From assembly GCF_023073915.1 (NCBI RefSeq), contig NZ_JADPKK010000023.1, forward strand, positions 806,001 to 870,000: a stretch of 64,000 bases of DNA, written 5' to 3'. Positions 30,271 through 38,286 of this stretch are shown here, in pieces (the stretch's first letter is position 1; every line of letters starts with the position of its first letter). The notes beneath the pieces were generated by a model that was not told the DNA's origin, made no database searches, and was given only the letters and a program-made list of their open reading frames with translations. The stretch is from Bradyrhizobium sp. 149 (lineage in GTDB: Bacteria > Pseudomonadota > Alphaproteobacteria > Rhizobiales > Xanthobacteraceae). The translations under genes were made by a program, and so were the position numbers.

Positions 30271-30300
30271 CAGGTGGGTTCGCGAAGGGAAACCCACCTG
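30271..30300. terminator. Hairpin terminator between DUF3309 gene and ligD
   Basis: CAGGTGGGTT, 10 bases, AACCCACCTG: a perfect 10-bp stem 18 bases after the DUF3309 stop, followed on the plus strand by GTTTCG. The symmetric stem in a convergent gap suits a terminator, although the T tract is short. Confidence 0.6.
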
Positions 30301-30321
30301 TTTCGCTGCCGCGGAGACAGT

Positions 30322-30345
30322 GGTGGGTTACGCCTTCGACCCACC
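30322..30345. repeat. GGTGGGT-type palindrome at the end of ligD
   Basis: GGTGGGT, 10 bases, ACCCACC, ending one base before the ligD stop codon. It shares its arm sequence with the neighbouring hairpin. Similar GTGGGTTACGCC hairpins are, to my recollection, dispersed in Bradyrhizobium-type genomes; here it may serve as the ligD terminator. Confidence 0.45.
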
Positions 30346-33057
30346 CTATTTCATTTTCCCAGCCAGCTTCTTGATCGCTGACTTGATCGACGCGGCCGCA
30401 TCGTCATAACCATCCCACGCCTTCGACCGCGGCAGCAGGCCGGGGACGCTGCGCAGCGTGTAGCGCTTCGGATCGAGATCGGTCTTCACCTGCGCCCAGG
30501 TGAGCGGCATCGATACGGTGGCGCCGGCGCGCGCGCGCGGCGACAGAGGGGCTACCGCGGTCGACATGCGGTCGTTGCGCAGATAGTCCAGGAAGATCTT
30601 CCCGTTGCGCAGCTTCTTGGACATGTTGAGCAGATAGCGCTCGGGAGCGTCGTCCGCCATCCACTGGCAGACGCCTTGCGCGAAGGCCTTGGCCTCCTTC
30701 CAGCTCACCTGGTCGCGCGCGCCATGACGCAGCGGTACCACGACGTGCAGGCCCTTGCCGCCGGTGGTCTTGCAGAAGCTTTCCATGCCGATGTCGGTCA
30801 GCCGCTGCCGCATCTCCTTGGCTGCCTCGACGACACCGGCGAAGACGACGTCCGGCGCCGGATCAAGATCGAACACCAGCCGGCCCGGCGTATCGTAGGC
30901 GTAAGGCGCGCAATTCCAGGGATGCAGCTCGACGCCCCCGATCTGCGCCACGGCCGCGAGCCCCTCGACGCGATCGATCTGCAGGTAGGGCTTGCGGTCG
31001 CCAGAGACCTGCGCGAGCTCCAGAAGGTTCGACGTGCCCCGCATGGCGTGGCGCTGGAAGAAGCATTCGCCCTTGATGCCGTCAGGCGCGCGGATCAGCG
31101 AGCACGGCCGGCCCTTCAGATGCACGATCATCCATTCGCCGACGGCTTCGAGATAGCGCGCGAGATCCAGCTTGGTGACGGGATCGCCATTGCCGTCGTC
31201 CGGCCAGAGCTCCTTGTCCGGCTTGGAGATGACGACACCCATCACTTCGGCACCGCCGCCGGCCTGGGCCGTACGTGCGCCCGTCTTCGCTTGCGCGGGC
31301 GGCTTGTTCGCGCGGGACTTGTTCGCGTGGGACTTGGCCTGCCTCGTCGAGGGTTCGGCAAGTTCGGTATCGACTGGTGTCTCGGCCTCGACCTCCTCCG
31401 CCGGCTTATCCTGCCGCAGACCCTTGAAGGCGGCCTGGCGAATATTGCCGTCGGCGGTGAAGCCGGCGAACTCGATCTCCGCCACGAGCTCCGGCTTCAG
31501 CCAGTGCACCTCGCGCGCTTTCTTCGGCGCGTTCTTGCCGCCGAACGGGCTCTTGTCCGAAGCCACCGCCTTCAGCTGCGGCATGATGCGTTTGACCTTG
31601 TCGGCGCCGAAGCCCGTGCCGACCATGCCGACGAAGGCGAGATGATCACCACGGTGCACGCCCGCCATCAGCGATCGGAATTTGCCATTGGTGGTCTTGT
31701 AGCCGCCGACCACGACCTCATGGCCGGCCCGGCATTTTGCCTTGGTCCAGCTTTCTGTCCGTCCCGAACGATAAGGCGCGTCCAGCTTCTTCGACACCAC
31801 GCCTTCCAGCTCGAGCTTGCAAGCCGATTGCAGCACGGCGTCGCCGCCGCTTTCGAAATGCTCGACATAACGAATCTGACTCGATTTGCGCTTGCGCGCC
31901 TCCAGCAGCTCCTTCAATCGCGCCTTGCGCTCGCCGAGCGGCAGCCGGCGGCAATCGAGGCCTTCCGCAAACAACAGGTCAAAGGCGAAAAAGATGAGCT
32001 CTTCGGTCTTGCCGTCCGACAGCGCGGCCTGGAGCGACGAAAAATTCGGCGCCCCGTTGTGGTCGAGCGCGACGATCTCGCCGTCGATCATCATGTCCGG
32101 CAACGCGCCCGCCTCCTTCGCGATGCTTGCGAATTTTTCGGTCCAGTCGAGGCCCTTGCGCGTTTTCAACGTCGCCTTGCCATCCTCGACCCGAAGCTGC
32201 ACGCGGTAGCCGTCGAACTTGATCTCGTGGCACCAGCCATCGCCGCCCGGCGGGCGCTCGACCAGCGTGCAGAGTTGCGGCGCGACGAAATCCGGCATCA
32301 CATCGGCTTTTTTCGCCGTGGTCGCGGGTGCCTTCTTTGCTTTCTTGCCGCCCTTCAGCGCCGCGCGTGGCGCCGGCTTAACGGTGCGCCCCTTCGGCTC
32401 CTCGGCGCGATTGGACTGCCAGACCGCATCGGCCTTGCCCTTCGCGCCCTTCGTCAGCATGAAGGGTTTGGGCGCGCGCCCCTTGCCTCCGGCGATCTGA
32501 TCCATCGTGCGGCCGGAGGCGACCGACTTGTCCTGCTCGAGAATGTCGTTGTCCGCACCCTCGCGGACATGTTCGTCGCGGTGCTTGATGAGGAGCCAGT
32601 TGGTCCGCTTGCCGCCGGTGCGGTCGTTGCGCATGCGCACCAGCACCCAGCTGCCGTGCAGCTTCTCGCCATGCAGGGTGAACTTCAGATCGCCCTTCTT
32701 GAAACCGCGTTCGGGGTCCTCGGATTCCCAGGTGCCGCGGTCCCACAGCATGACCGTGCCGCCGCCGTACTGGCCCTCCGGAATCGTGCCCTCGAAATCG
32801 CCATAGTCGAGCGGGTGGTCCTCGACCTCGACGGCCAGACGCTTGTCGTGCGGATCGAGCGAGGGCCCCTTCGTCACCGCCCAGGACTTAAAGACGCCGT
32901 CGAACTCGAGCCGCAGATCGTAGTGCAGCCGCGTCGCGTCGTGCTTCTGGATCACGAAGCGCCGCTGCTTCGATGGCGCCACGGCCGACTTGCCCGACGG
33001 CTCCGGCGTCTTCTCGAAATCACGCTTCTGTCGATATGTAGAGAGTTTTTGCAGCAC
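30346..33057 (-). CDS. ligD: DNA ligase D (phosphoesterase-ligase-polymerase)
   Basis: A 903-residue protein with domains in the order 3'-phosphoesterase, ligase, polymerase. The phosphoesterase spans about residues 25-190 (QKHDATRLHYDLRLE, HPLDYGDFEGTIPEGQYG). The ATP-dependent ligase spans about 255-550 with nucleophile Lys280 in CHEIKFDGYR. A Lys/Ala-rich linker follows, then the polymerase/primase domain from about 605 with metal site Asp730/Asp732 in FDLDPAPD. It processes and seals double-strand breaks with Ku. It is divergent from ku across a 118-base region with overlapping EcfG-like promoters, suggesting both are stress-induced together. Confidence 0.96.
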   Translation of the reverse strand: MLQKLSTYRQKRDFEKTPEPSGKSAVAPSKQRRFVIQKHDATRLHYDLRLEFDGVFKSWAVTKGPSLDPHDKRLAVEVEDHPLDYGDFEGTIPEGQYGGGTVMLWDRGTWESEDPERGFKKGDLKFTLHGEKLHGSWVLVRMRNDRTGGKRTNWLLIKHRDEHVREGADNDILEQDKSVASGRTMDQIAGGKGRAPKPFMLTKGAKGKADAVWQSNRAEEPKGRTVKPAPRAALKGGKKAKKAPATTAKKADVMPDFVAPQLCTLVERPPGGDGWCHEIKFDGYRVQLRVEDGKATLKTRKGLDWTEKFASIAKEAGALPDMMIDGEIVALDHNGAPNFSSLQAALSDGKTEELIFFAFDLLFAEGLDCRRLPLGERKARLKELLEARKRKSSQIRYVEHFESGGDAVLQSACKLELEGVVSKKLDAPYRSGRTESWTKAKCRAGHEVVVGGYKTTNGKFRSLMAGVHRGDHLAFVGMVGTGFGADKVKRIMPQLKAVASDKSPFGGKNAPKKAREVHWLKPELVAEIEFAGFTADGNIRQAAFKGLRQDKPAEEVEAETPVDTELAEPSTRQAKSHANKSRANKPPAQAKTGARTAQAGGGAEVMGVVISKPDKELWPDDGNGDPVTKLDLARYLEAVGEWMIVHLKGRPCSLIRAPDGIKGECFFQRHAMRGTSNLLELAQVSGDRKPYLQIDRVEGLAAVAQIGGVELHPWNCAPYAYDTPGRLVFDLDPAPDVVFAGVVEAAKEMRQRLTDIGMESFCKTTGGKGLHVVVPLRHGARDQVSWKEAKAFAQGVCQWMADDAPERYLLNMSKKLRNGKIFLDYLRNDRMSTAVAPLSPRARAGATVSMPLTWAQVKTDLDPKRYTLRSVPGLLPRSKAWDGYDDAAASIKSAIKKLAGKMK

Positions 33058-33113
33058 GACCGGTCCCGCATTCTCTTTCGGCGATGAAGCCTAGCACAGC
33101 AAAAGTCCCGCCC

Positions 33114-33138
33114 GGAACCAAAACCCCACGGGATGGTT
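33114..33138 (+). promoter_or_regulatory. EcfG-like promoter for ku
   Basis: GGAAC (33114-33118), 16 bases, GGTT (33135-33138), differing from consensus CGTT at one base. The predicted transcription start near 33145 gives a leader of about 30 bases to the ku ATG at 33176. It overlaps the mirror-image site for ligD. Confidence 0.5.
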
Positions 33139-33146
33139 GGGGTTCC
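33122..33146 (-). promoter_or_regulatory. EcfG-like promoter for ligD
   Basis: On the minus strand GGAAC (33146-33142), 16 bases, GGTT (33125-33122). It has the same spacing and the same -10 as the ku site, so the two form one near-palindromic element and only one polymerase could occupy it at a time. The ligD ATG lies about 65 bases downstream. Confidence 0.5.
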
Positions 33147-33175
33147 AAAATGCCTCGAAAGCCCTGGAGAACGGA

Positions 33176-34060
33176 ATGGCACCGCGCGCCTATTGGAAGG
33201 GAACGTTGAGGCTCTCGCTGGTCAGCTGCCCGGTCGTGCTCTATCCGGCTGCGACCGCCGCGGAGAAGACGCGGTTTCACATGATCAACCGCGAGACTGG
33301 CAACCGGCTCAAGCAGCAGATGGTCGATTCCGAGACCGGCGATATCGTCGAGAGTGACCAGAAGGGACGCGGCTACGAGCTGCGCAAGGGCAAATATGTC
33401 GAGATCGAGCCGGAGGAGCTCGAAGCGGTGCAGATCGAGAGCAACCACACCATCGACATCGAGAGCTTTGTGCCGAGCGACGAGATCGACCAGCGCTATC
33501 TCAATCATCCCTATTATATCGCACCCGACGGCAAGGCTGCGGTCGATGCTTTTGCCGTGATCCGCGACGCCATGAAGGACCAGGACCGCGTGGCGCTCGC
33601 CAAGATCGTGCTCACCAATCGCGAGCACATCATCGCGATCGAACCGCTCGGCAAGGGCCTGCTCGGCACCACGCTGCGCTACCCCTACGAGCTGCGCGAT
33701 GAGGGCCAGTTCTTCGACGAGATCAAGAGCCCGAAGATCACCAAGGACATGGTCGAGCTCGCCGGCCATATCCTCCACACCAAGGCTTCGCATTTCGATC
33801 CCAGCAAGTTCAAGGACGAATATGAGGACGCGCTGAAGGCGCTGGTGAAGCGGAAGGCCAGCGGCAAGAAAATTGAACTACCGGAGCCCGAAGAGCGGCC
33901 GAGCAACGTCGTCAGCCTGATGGATGCGCTGAAGCAGAGCCTGAAGGGACGCGGCGGCAAGAAGACGGCGGTGAAGTCCCACGCGCGCCGAGCATCGGGG
34001 CGACAGCGGGCCGCGAAGAAGACCCACAGGACCACGGCGCGGCAGAGGAAGGCGGGTTGA
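33176..34060 (+). CDS. ku: Ku protein, non-homologous end joining
   Basis: A 294-residue bacterial Ku homodimer subunit: MAPRAYWKGTLRLSLVSCPV at the N-terminus, FHMINRETGNRLKQQMVDSE, and a conserved central beta-barrel region through about residue 250. The Lys/Arg-rich C-terminal tail (about 45 residues) is typical of Ku and may bind DNA or LigD. The ATG at 33176 gives the standard family N-terminus; an in-frame ATG at 33137 overlaps the promoter element and is unlikely. It binds DNA ends and recruits LigD. The gene is convergent with kdpE. Confidence 0.95.
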   Translation: MAPRAYWKGTLRLSLVSCPVVLYPAATAAEKTRFHMINRETGNRLKQQMVDSETGDIVESDQKGRGYELRKGKYVEIEPEELEAVQIESNHTIDIESFVPSDEIDQRYLNHPYYIAPDGKAAVDAFAVIRDAMKDQDRVALAKIVLTNREHIIAIEPLGKGLLGTTLRYPYELRDEGQFFDEIKSPKITKDMVELAGHILHTKASHFDPSKFKDEYEDALKALVKRKASGKKIELPEPEERPSNVVSLMDALKQSLKGRGGKKTAVKSHARRASGRQRAAKKTHRTTARQRKAG

Positions 34061-34117
34061 TTCACTCCGATGTTGAAGCAGACCGCGCCACAGCCTCATT
34101 GGTGATGGGGTGAAAAA

Positions 34118-34807
34118 CTAGTCCGCCGCCTTCAACCGATAGCCAATCCCGGTCTCCGTCAGCACATATTGCGGCCGTTCCGGGTCGGCTTCGATCTTCT
34201 GCCGGAGCTGGCGGACATAGACGCGCAGATATTGCGCATCCGTCAGTTCGTCCCATAGCTCCCTCAGCAGGAAGCGATGGGTGAGCACTTTGCCGGCGTG
34301 CTGCACCAGCACGCGCAGCAGGTCGTATTCCTTTGGCGACAGCTTGACGTCGCGCTCGCCGACCCTGACGATCCGGCGCACCAGATCGACCGAGAGATCG
34401 CCGGCGCGGAACACCGGACGCTCACCCTGGATCTGAAGCTGATGCCGCAGCGCGGCGCGCAGGCGCGCCAGCAGCTCGTCCATGCCGAACGGCTTTGTCA
34501 GGTAATCGTCGGCACCGAGATCGAGCGCCTGCACCTTGCCGACCTCGTCGCCCCGACTCGACAGCACCACGATCGGCACAGCCTCATTGCGGGCGCGGAT
34601 GGTCCGCAACAACTCATGGCCCTGGATGTCGGGCAGGCCGAGATCGAGGATGATCAGCGCAGGATCCTCGCTGAGCTTCTCCAGCGCAATCTTGCCGTTC
34701 GACGCCTCCAGGATTTCATAGCCTTGCGTCGAGAGGCCCATTCGCAGCAATTTGCGGATCGGCGGCTCGTCGTCGATGACAAGCACCTTGATCGGGGCAG
34801 CGCTCAT
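34118..34807 (-). CDS. kdpE: Response regulator KdpE
   Basis: A 229-residue OmpR-type regulator. The receiver domain has VIDDEPPIRKLL, the phospho-acceptor Asp in LIILDLGLPDIQG, and the conserved Lys in YLTKPFGMDEL; the C-terminal winged helix has LSPKEYDLLRVLVQHAGKV and DAQYLRVYVRQLRQKIE. It activates kdp when KdpD is stimulated by low potassium or osmotic stress. It overlaps kdpD by four bases (ATGA) and is the last gene of the kdp operon. Confidence 0.95.
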   Translation of the reverse strand: MSAAPIKVLVIDDEPPIRKLLRMGLSTQGYEILEASNGKIALEKLSEDPALIILDLGLPDIQGHELLRTIRARNEAVPIVVLSSRGDEVGKVQALDLGADDYLTKPFGMDELLARLRAALRHQLQIQGERPVFRAGDLSVDLVRRIVRVGERDVKLSPKEYDLLRVLVQHAGKVLTHRFLLRELWDELTDAQYLRVYVRQLRQKIEADPERPQYVLTETGIGYRLKAAD

Positions 34808-37527
34808 GCGGCGGTATCCAATGCGTGGGTCTGGGCTGGAATGGGCAGACGGATGGTCAGAACCGCGCCGCTCCGGTCGCTGCGGTTAGCGGCCGAGATC
34901 GTGCCACGCATCGCCTCGACGAAGCCGCGGGAGATAGCGAGCCCGAGCCCGGTGCCGGGACGGACATGGTCGCCCTTCTGCACGCGATAGAACTTGTCGA
35001 ACACGCTCTCGAGCTCCTCAGACGGAATGCCGTCGCCCTCGTCGGCGATTTGGAGCACGACATGATCGCTGTCACGCCGACTGCGGATCGAGACCGTCGC
35101 GTGGGGCGGCGAATATTTCGCGGCGTTGTCGAGCAGGTTGAACAGCACCTGCTCGAACAGCACCGCATCGAGCTGGAGCATAGGAAGGTCTGCGGCCAAC
35201 TCCAGTTCCACCTTGTGGGCGGCGAGGATCTTGGCTGCACGTCGCAGCGCGCTGCCGACGATCTCTCCGAGATCGTGCAACGCCGTGTTGGGCGCGATGG
35301 CGCCGGATTCGAGCTTGGTCATGTCGAGCAAATTGGCGATGAAGCGGTTGAGCCGTTCGGATTCGTCGATGACGGTGGCGAGCAGGTCGCGTTTCTCGGT
35401 ATCGGAGAGCGCGCTGGCGAGATCGCGCATGGTCGAGGCCGCACCCAGCACGGACGCAAGCGGCGTCTTCAGGTCGTGTGAGATCGAGGTCAATAATGCG
35501 GAACGCAGCCGCTCGGATTCGACGGTGCGCTTGACGCGATCGACGTCCTCGACCAGCAGCACGCGCTCGATCGCCAGCGCGCCTTGGTCGACCAGCGCGT
35601 CGAGCAGGCGACGCTGGTCCGGGGTCAGCAGCGGACCGGTGCGGTCGTTGTCGATTCCGATGACGCCGATTGCACCACGCCCGGTGCGCATCGGCAGGAA
35701 CAGCCGTTTTGCGCCCGGCAGCGTATCCGAGCCGCGGCCCGCGGGACGATCGTTGCTCCAGGCCCAGTTGGCGGCGGCAAGATCAGCCTGATCGAGATCG
35801 TCCTCGGGCGGATAGCCTGATTTCACCGTGAGCAGACCCTCGTCCGGCAACAGCAGCACCACGCGGACTTTCAGCATCAGCGCGATCTGGTAGGCGGTCG
35901 CCCACAGCACGTCATCAAGCGTACCGGTGCCGGCGAGCTTGCGGCTGAAAGCATAGAGCTGCTCGGTGGTCCGGATGCGGCCAATCGCGGCATCGGCCTG
36001 GGTGCGGACCCGTCCAGCGACATTCGACACCACGAACGCAATCAGCATGAAGAAAAAGAACGCCGCGACATTGGTGGGATCGGTGATGGTGAAGGTATAG
36101 ACCGGCGGCAGAAAGAAGAAATTGTAGGCGAGCGACGCCGCGACACTCGCGAGCAGCGACGGCCACAATCCGTAGCGGACGGCAACCGTCACCACGGCGG
36201 TCAGAAACATCAGGTCGACGTTCTCGATGCCGACATACGGCTTGATGGCCACGGCGGCAGCAAGGCCGAGCGCGGTGATCCCGAGTGCCTTGAGATAGGG
36301 CCGGGCATCGAACGGGTCCGATCGCGCCGCGGTCTGCACCGCCGTCTTCGGCGCCGGCTCGCCCGTGAGCTCGTCGCCAGGGATGACATGCACACTGATA
36401 TTCCCGGCGCGGCGCACCAGATCGTGCACGACGGAGCCGCGCGTCATCTCGAACCAGAGCGAGCGCGTCGACTTGCCGATCACGATCTGGGTGACGTTGT
36501 TGCCCTGCGCAAAGTTGACGACGTCGTCGGCGAGGCGGCGGCCGACGGCGGGAATCGTCAGCGCCTCACCGCCGAGCGATTCCGCGAGCCGCAGCGTATC
36601 GGCCAGCCGGTCGCGCTCCTCGTCGGACAATTGCAGGGATCTCCGCGTCTCGATCGAGAGCGCGGTGAACGGCGCGTGCAGCCGGTCGGCCAGCCGCTTG
36701 GTGTAGCGCACGAGGCTGGCCGCGCGCGGATCCTCGCTGACGCACACAAGGAAGCGGTCGCCGGCGGCCCAGGGACCGGAAATCGCGTTCGCCTGCATGT
36801 GGTTGAGGAGCTGCTCGTCGACCCGTTCGGCCGTACGCCGCAAGGCGAGCTCGCGCAGCGCCGTGAGGTTGCCTGGCGAGAAATAATGCTCCAGTGCCCG
36901 CTCCGCCTGCTTGGGCACATAGACCTTGCCCTCCTTCAGGCGCTGGATCAAATCATCAGGCGTGAGGTCGATCAGCTCGATGGCGTCGGCGCGGTCGAAC
37001 ACCGAATCCGGCACGGTCTCGCGGACCCGCACATGGGTGATCTGGGCGACGACGTCGTTCAGGCTCTCGATGTGCTGGATGTTGACGGCGGTATGGACGT
37101 CGATCCCATGTGACAGCAGCTCCTCGACGTCGAGGTATCGCTTGGGATGCCGGCTCCCAGCCGCGTTGGTGTGGGCAAGTTCGTCGACCAATGCAATTTT
37201 CGGCCGGCGCGCGATCACGGCATCGAGGTCCATCTCCTCGACGATCTGGCCCCGATGGTCGAGTCTCTTGCGCGGGATCACCTCCAGCCCGCGCACCAGC
37301 GCCTCGGTCTCGGCGCGGCCATGGGTCTCGACAAAGCCGACCACGACGTCGATGCCGGCCTTGCGCCTGGCATGTGCGCTTTGCAGCATCTCATAGGTCT
37401 TGCCGACGCCGGGGGCGGCGCCGACGAAGATCTTCAGCTTGCCGCTCGCGCCCTCTTCCCGGCGCGCTGCTTCCAGCAGCGCCTCGGGGGACGGTCGTTG
37501 TTCGGGATCGCGGCGCTCTCGGACCAT
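34804..37527 (-). CDS. kdpD: Sensor histidine kinase KdpD
   Basis: A 907-residue KdpD of full length. The N-terminal KdpD domain has Walker A GAAPGVGKT at 36-44; a Usp-like domain lies around 255-385; a DUF4118 membrane region with several helices lies at about 412-505; a GAF-like domain at about 525-660; HisKA has His684 in SHDLKTPLASV; HATPase ends with GTGLGLAISRG. It senses potassium and turgor and phosphorylates KdpE. It starts 40 bases after kdpC, so sensor, regulator and pump are one transcription unit. Confidence 0.95.
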   Translation of the reverse strand: MVRERRDPEQRPSPEALLEAARREEGASGKLKIFVGAAPGVGKTYEMLQSAHARRKAGIDVVVGFVETHGRAETEALVRGLEVIPRKRLDHRGQIVEEMDLDAVIARRPKIALVDELAHTNAAGSRHPKRYLDVEELLSHGIDVHTAVNIQHIESLNDVVAQITHVRVRETVPDSVFDRADAIELIDLTPDDLIQRLKEGKVYVPKQAERALEHYFSPGNLTALRELALRRTAERVDEQLLNHMQANAISGPWAAGDRFLVCVSEDPRAASLVRYTKRLADRLHAPFTALSIETRRSLQLSDEERDRLADTLRLAESLGGEALTIPAVGRRLADDVVNFAQGNNVTQIVIGKSTRSLWFEMTRGSVVHDLVRRAGNISVHVIPGDELTGEPAPKTAVQTAARSDPFDARPYLKALGITALGLAAAVAIKPYVGIENVDLMFLTAVVTVAVRYGLWPSLLASVAASLAYNFFFLPPVYTFTITDPTNVAAFFFFMLIAFVVSNVAGRVRTQADAAIGRIRTTEQLYAFSRKLAGTGTLDDVLWATAYQIALMLKVRVVLLLPDEGLLTVKSGYPPEDDLDQADLAAANWAWSNDRPAGRGSDTLPGAKRLFLPMRTGRGAIGVIGIDNDRTGPLLTPDQRRLLDALVDQGALAIERVLLVEDVDRVKRTVESERLRSALLTSISHDLKTPLASVLGAASTMRDLASALSDTEKRDLLATVIDESERLNRFIANLLDMTKLESGAIAPNTALHDLGEIVGSALRRAAKILAAHKVELELAADLPMLQLDAVLFEQVLFNLLDNAAKYSPPHATVSIRSRRDSDHVVLQIADEGDGIPSEELESVFDKFYRVQKGDHVRPGTGLGLAISRGFVEAMRGTISAANRSDRSGAVLTIRLPIPAQTHALDTAA

Positions 37528-37567
37528 TTTGCCAATATAATCATCCGCGCGCCGCGAGCCTAGGCCG

Positions 37568-38173
37568 CTACTTGGCGGCGGTGCGATCCAGTGAAAGATT
37601 CAACGCCAGAACGTTAACCTGAGGTTCGCCAATGAGGCCCAGCAGCCGGCCTTCCGTGTTGGCGGTCACAAGCTGCTTGACCTGATCCTCCGGCATATTC
37701 CGCGCCTTCGCCACGCGCGGGACCTGGAATTGCGCCGCCTCCGGCGAGATGTCGGGATCGAGGCCGCTGGCTGACGTGGTCACCAGGTCGACCGGCACGG
37801 CGGCGTTGGGATTCTCGCCCTCGAGCTTGTCCACGTCTTCCTTCAGCCGGTCCGCCAGCGCCTTGCTGGTCGGGCCGAGATTGGAGCCGCCCGAATTGGC
37901 GGCGTTGTAGGGCGCCGATACTGTTTTGGTCGAATCATTCGGGTCCGGCGCGACCGTCGCCGAGGGGCGGCCTTGGAAATATTTGTCGTCCTTGAACTCC
38001 TGCCCGATCAGGGCGGAGCCGACCACCTTGCCGTCCTTCTCGATCAGGCTGCCCTGCGCCCGTGCGGGGAAGAGCGCGCCGGCGATGGCCGTCATCGCAA
38101 GCGGATAGGCCAGCCCCGTGATGACGGTGAGCACCAGCAAGAGGACGATGGCCGGGCGGATTTCTCGGAGCAT
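37568..38173 (-). CDS. kdpC: Potassium-transporting ATPase subunit KdpC
   Basis: A 201-residue KdpC. A single N-terminal membrane helix (VLLLVLTVITGLAYPLAMTA) is followed by the periplasmic domain with GSALIGQEF, YFQGRPSA, SGGSNLGPTSKAL and VPVDLVTTSASGLDP, all characteristic. It stabilises the KdpFABC complex and helps ATP binding. It is separated from kdpB by 113 bases that are almost filled by a palindromic repeat, which is unusual inside this operon. Confidence 0.95.
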   Translation of the reverse strand: MLREIRPAIVLLLVLTVITGLAYPLAMTAIAGALFPARAQGSLIEKDGKVVGSALIGQEFKDDKYFQGRPSATVAPDPNDSTKTVSAPYNAANSGGSNLGPTSKALADRLKEDVDKLEGENPNAAVPVDLVTTSASGLDPDISPEAAQFQVPRVAKARNMPEDQVKQLVTANTEGRLLGLIGEPQVNVLALNLSLDRTAAK

Positions 38174-38195
38174 GTGTTTTTTCTCCTATCTCTTT

Positions 38196-38283
38196 CGTCA
38201 TTGCGAGGAGCGAAGCGACGAAGCAATCCAGTCTCTCAGCCGTTGCAAGAATTCCGGATTGCTTCGCTTCACTCGCAATGACG
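38196..38283. repeat. Palindromic dispersed repeat, copy 1 (between kdpB and kdpC)
   Basis: An 88-base imperfect palindrome whose ends are CGTCATTGCGAG and CTCGCAATGACG, with inner arms GAAGCAATCC and GGATTGCTTC. A second copy is at 61934-62019 with the same arms and a variable centre. The element fills the kdpB-kdpC gap and would form a long mRNA hairpin. Confidence 0.85.
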
Positions 38284-38286
38284 GGG

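Noticed and set aside
30676..33087. An 803-residue plus-strand frame opposite ligD
   Set aside because: Antisense shadow of ligD; its composition (Ala, Arg, Asp, Leu rich with no motifs) is typical of shadows.
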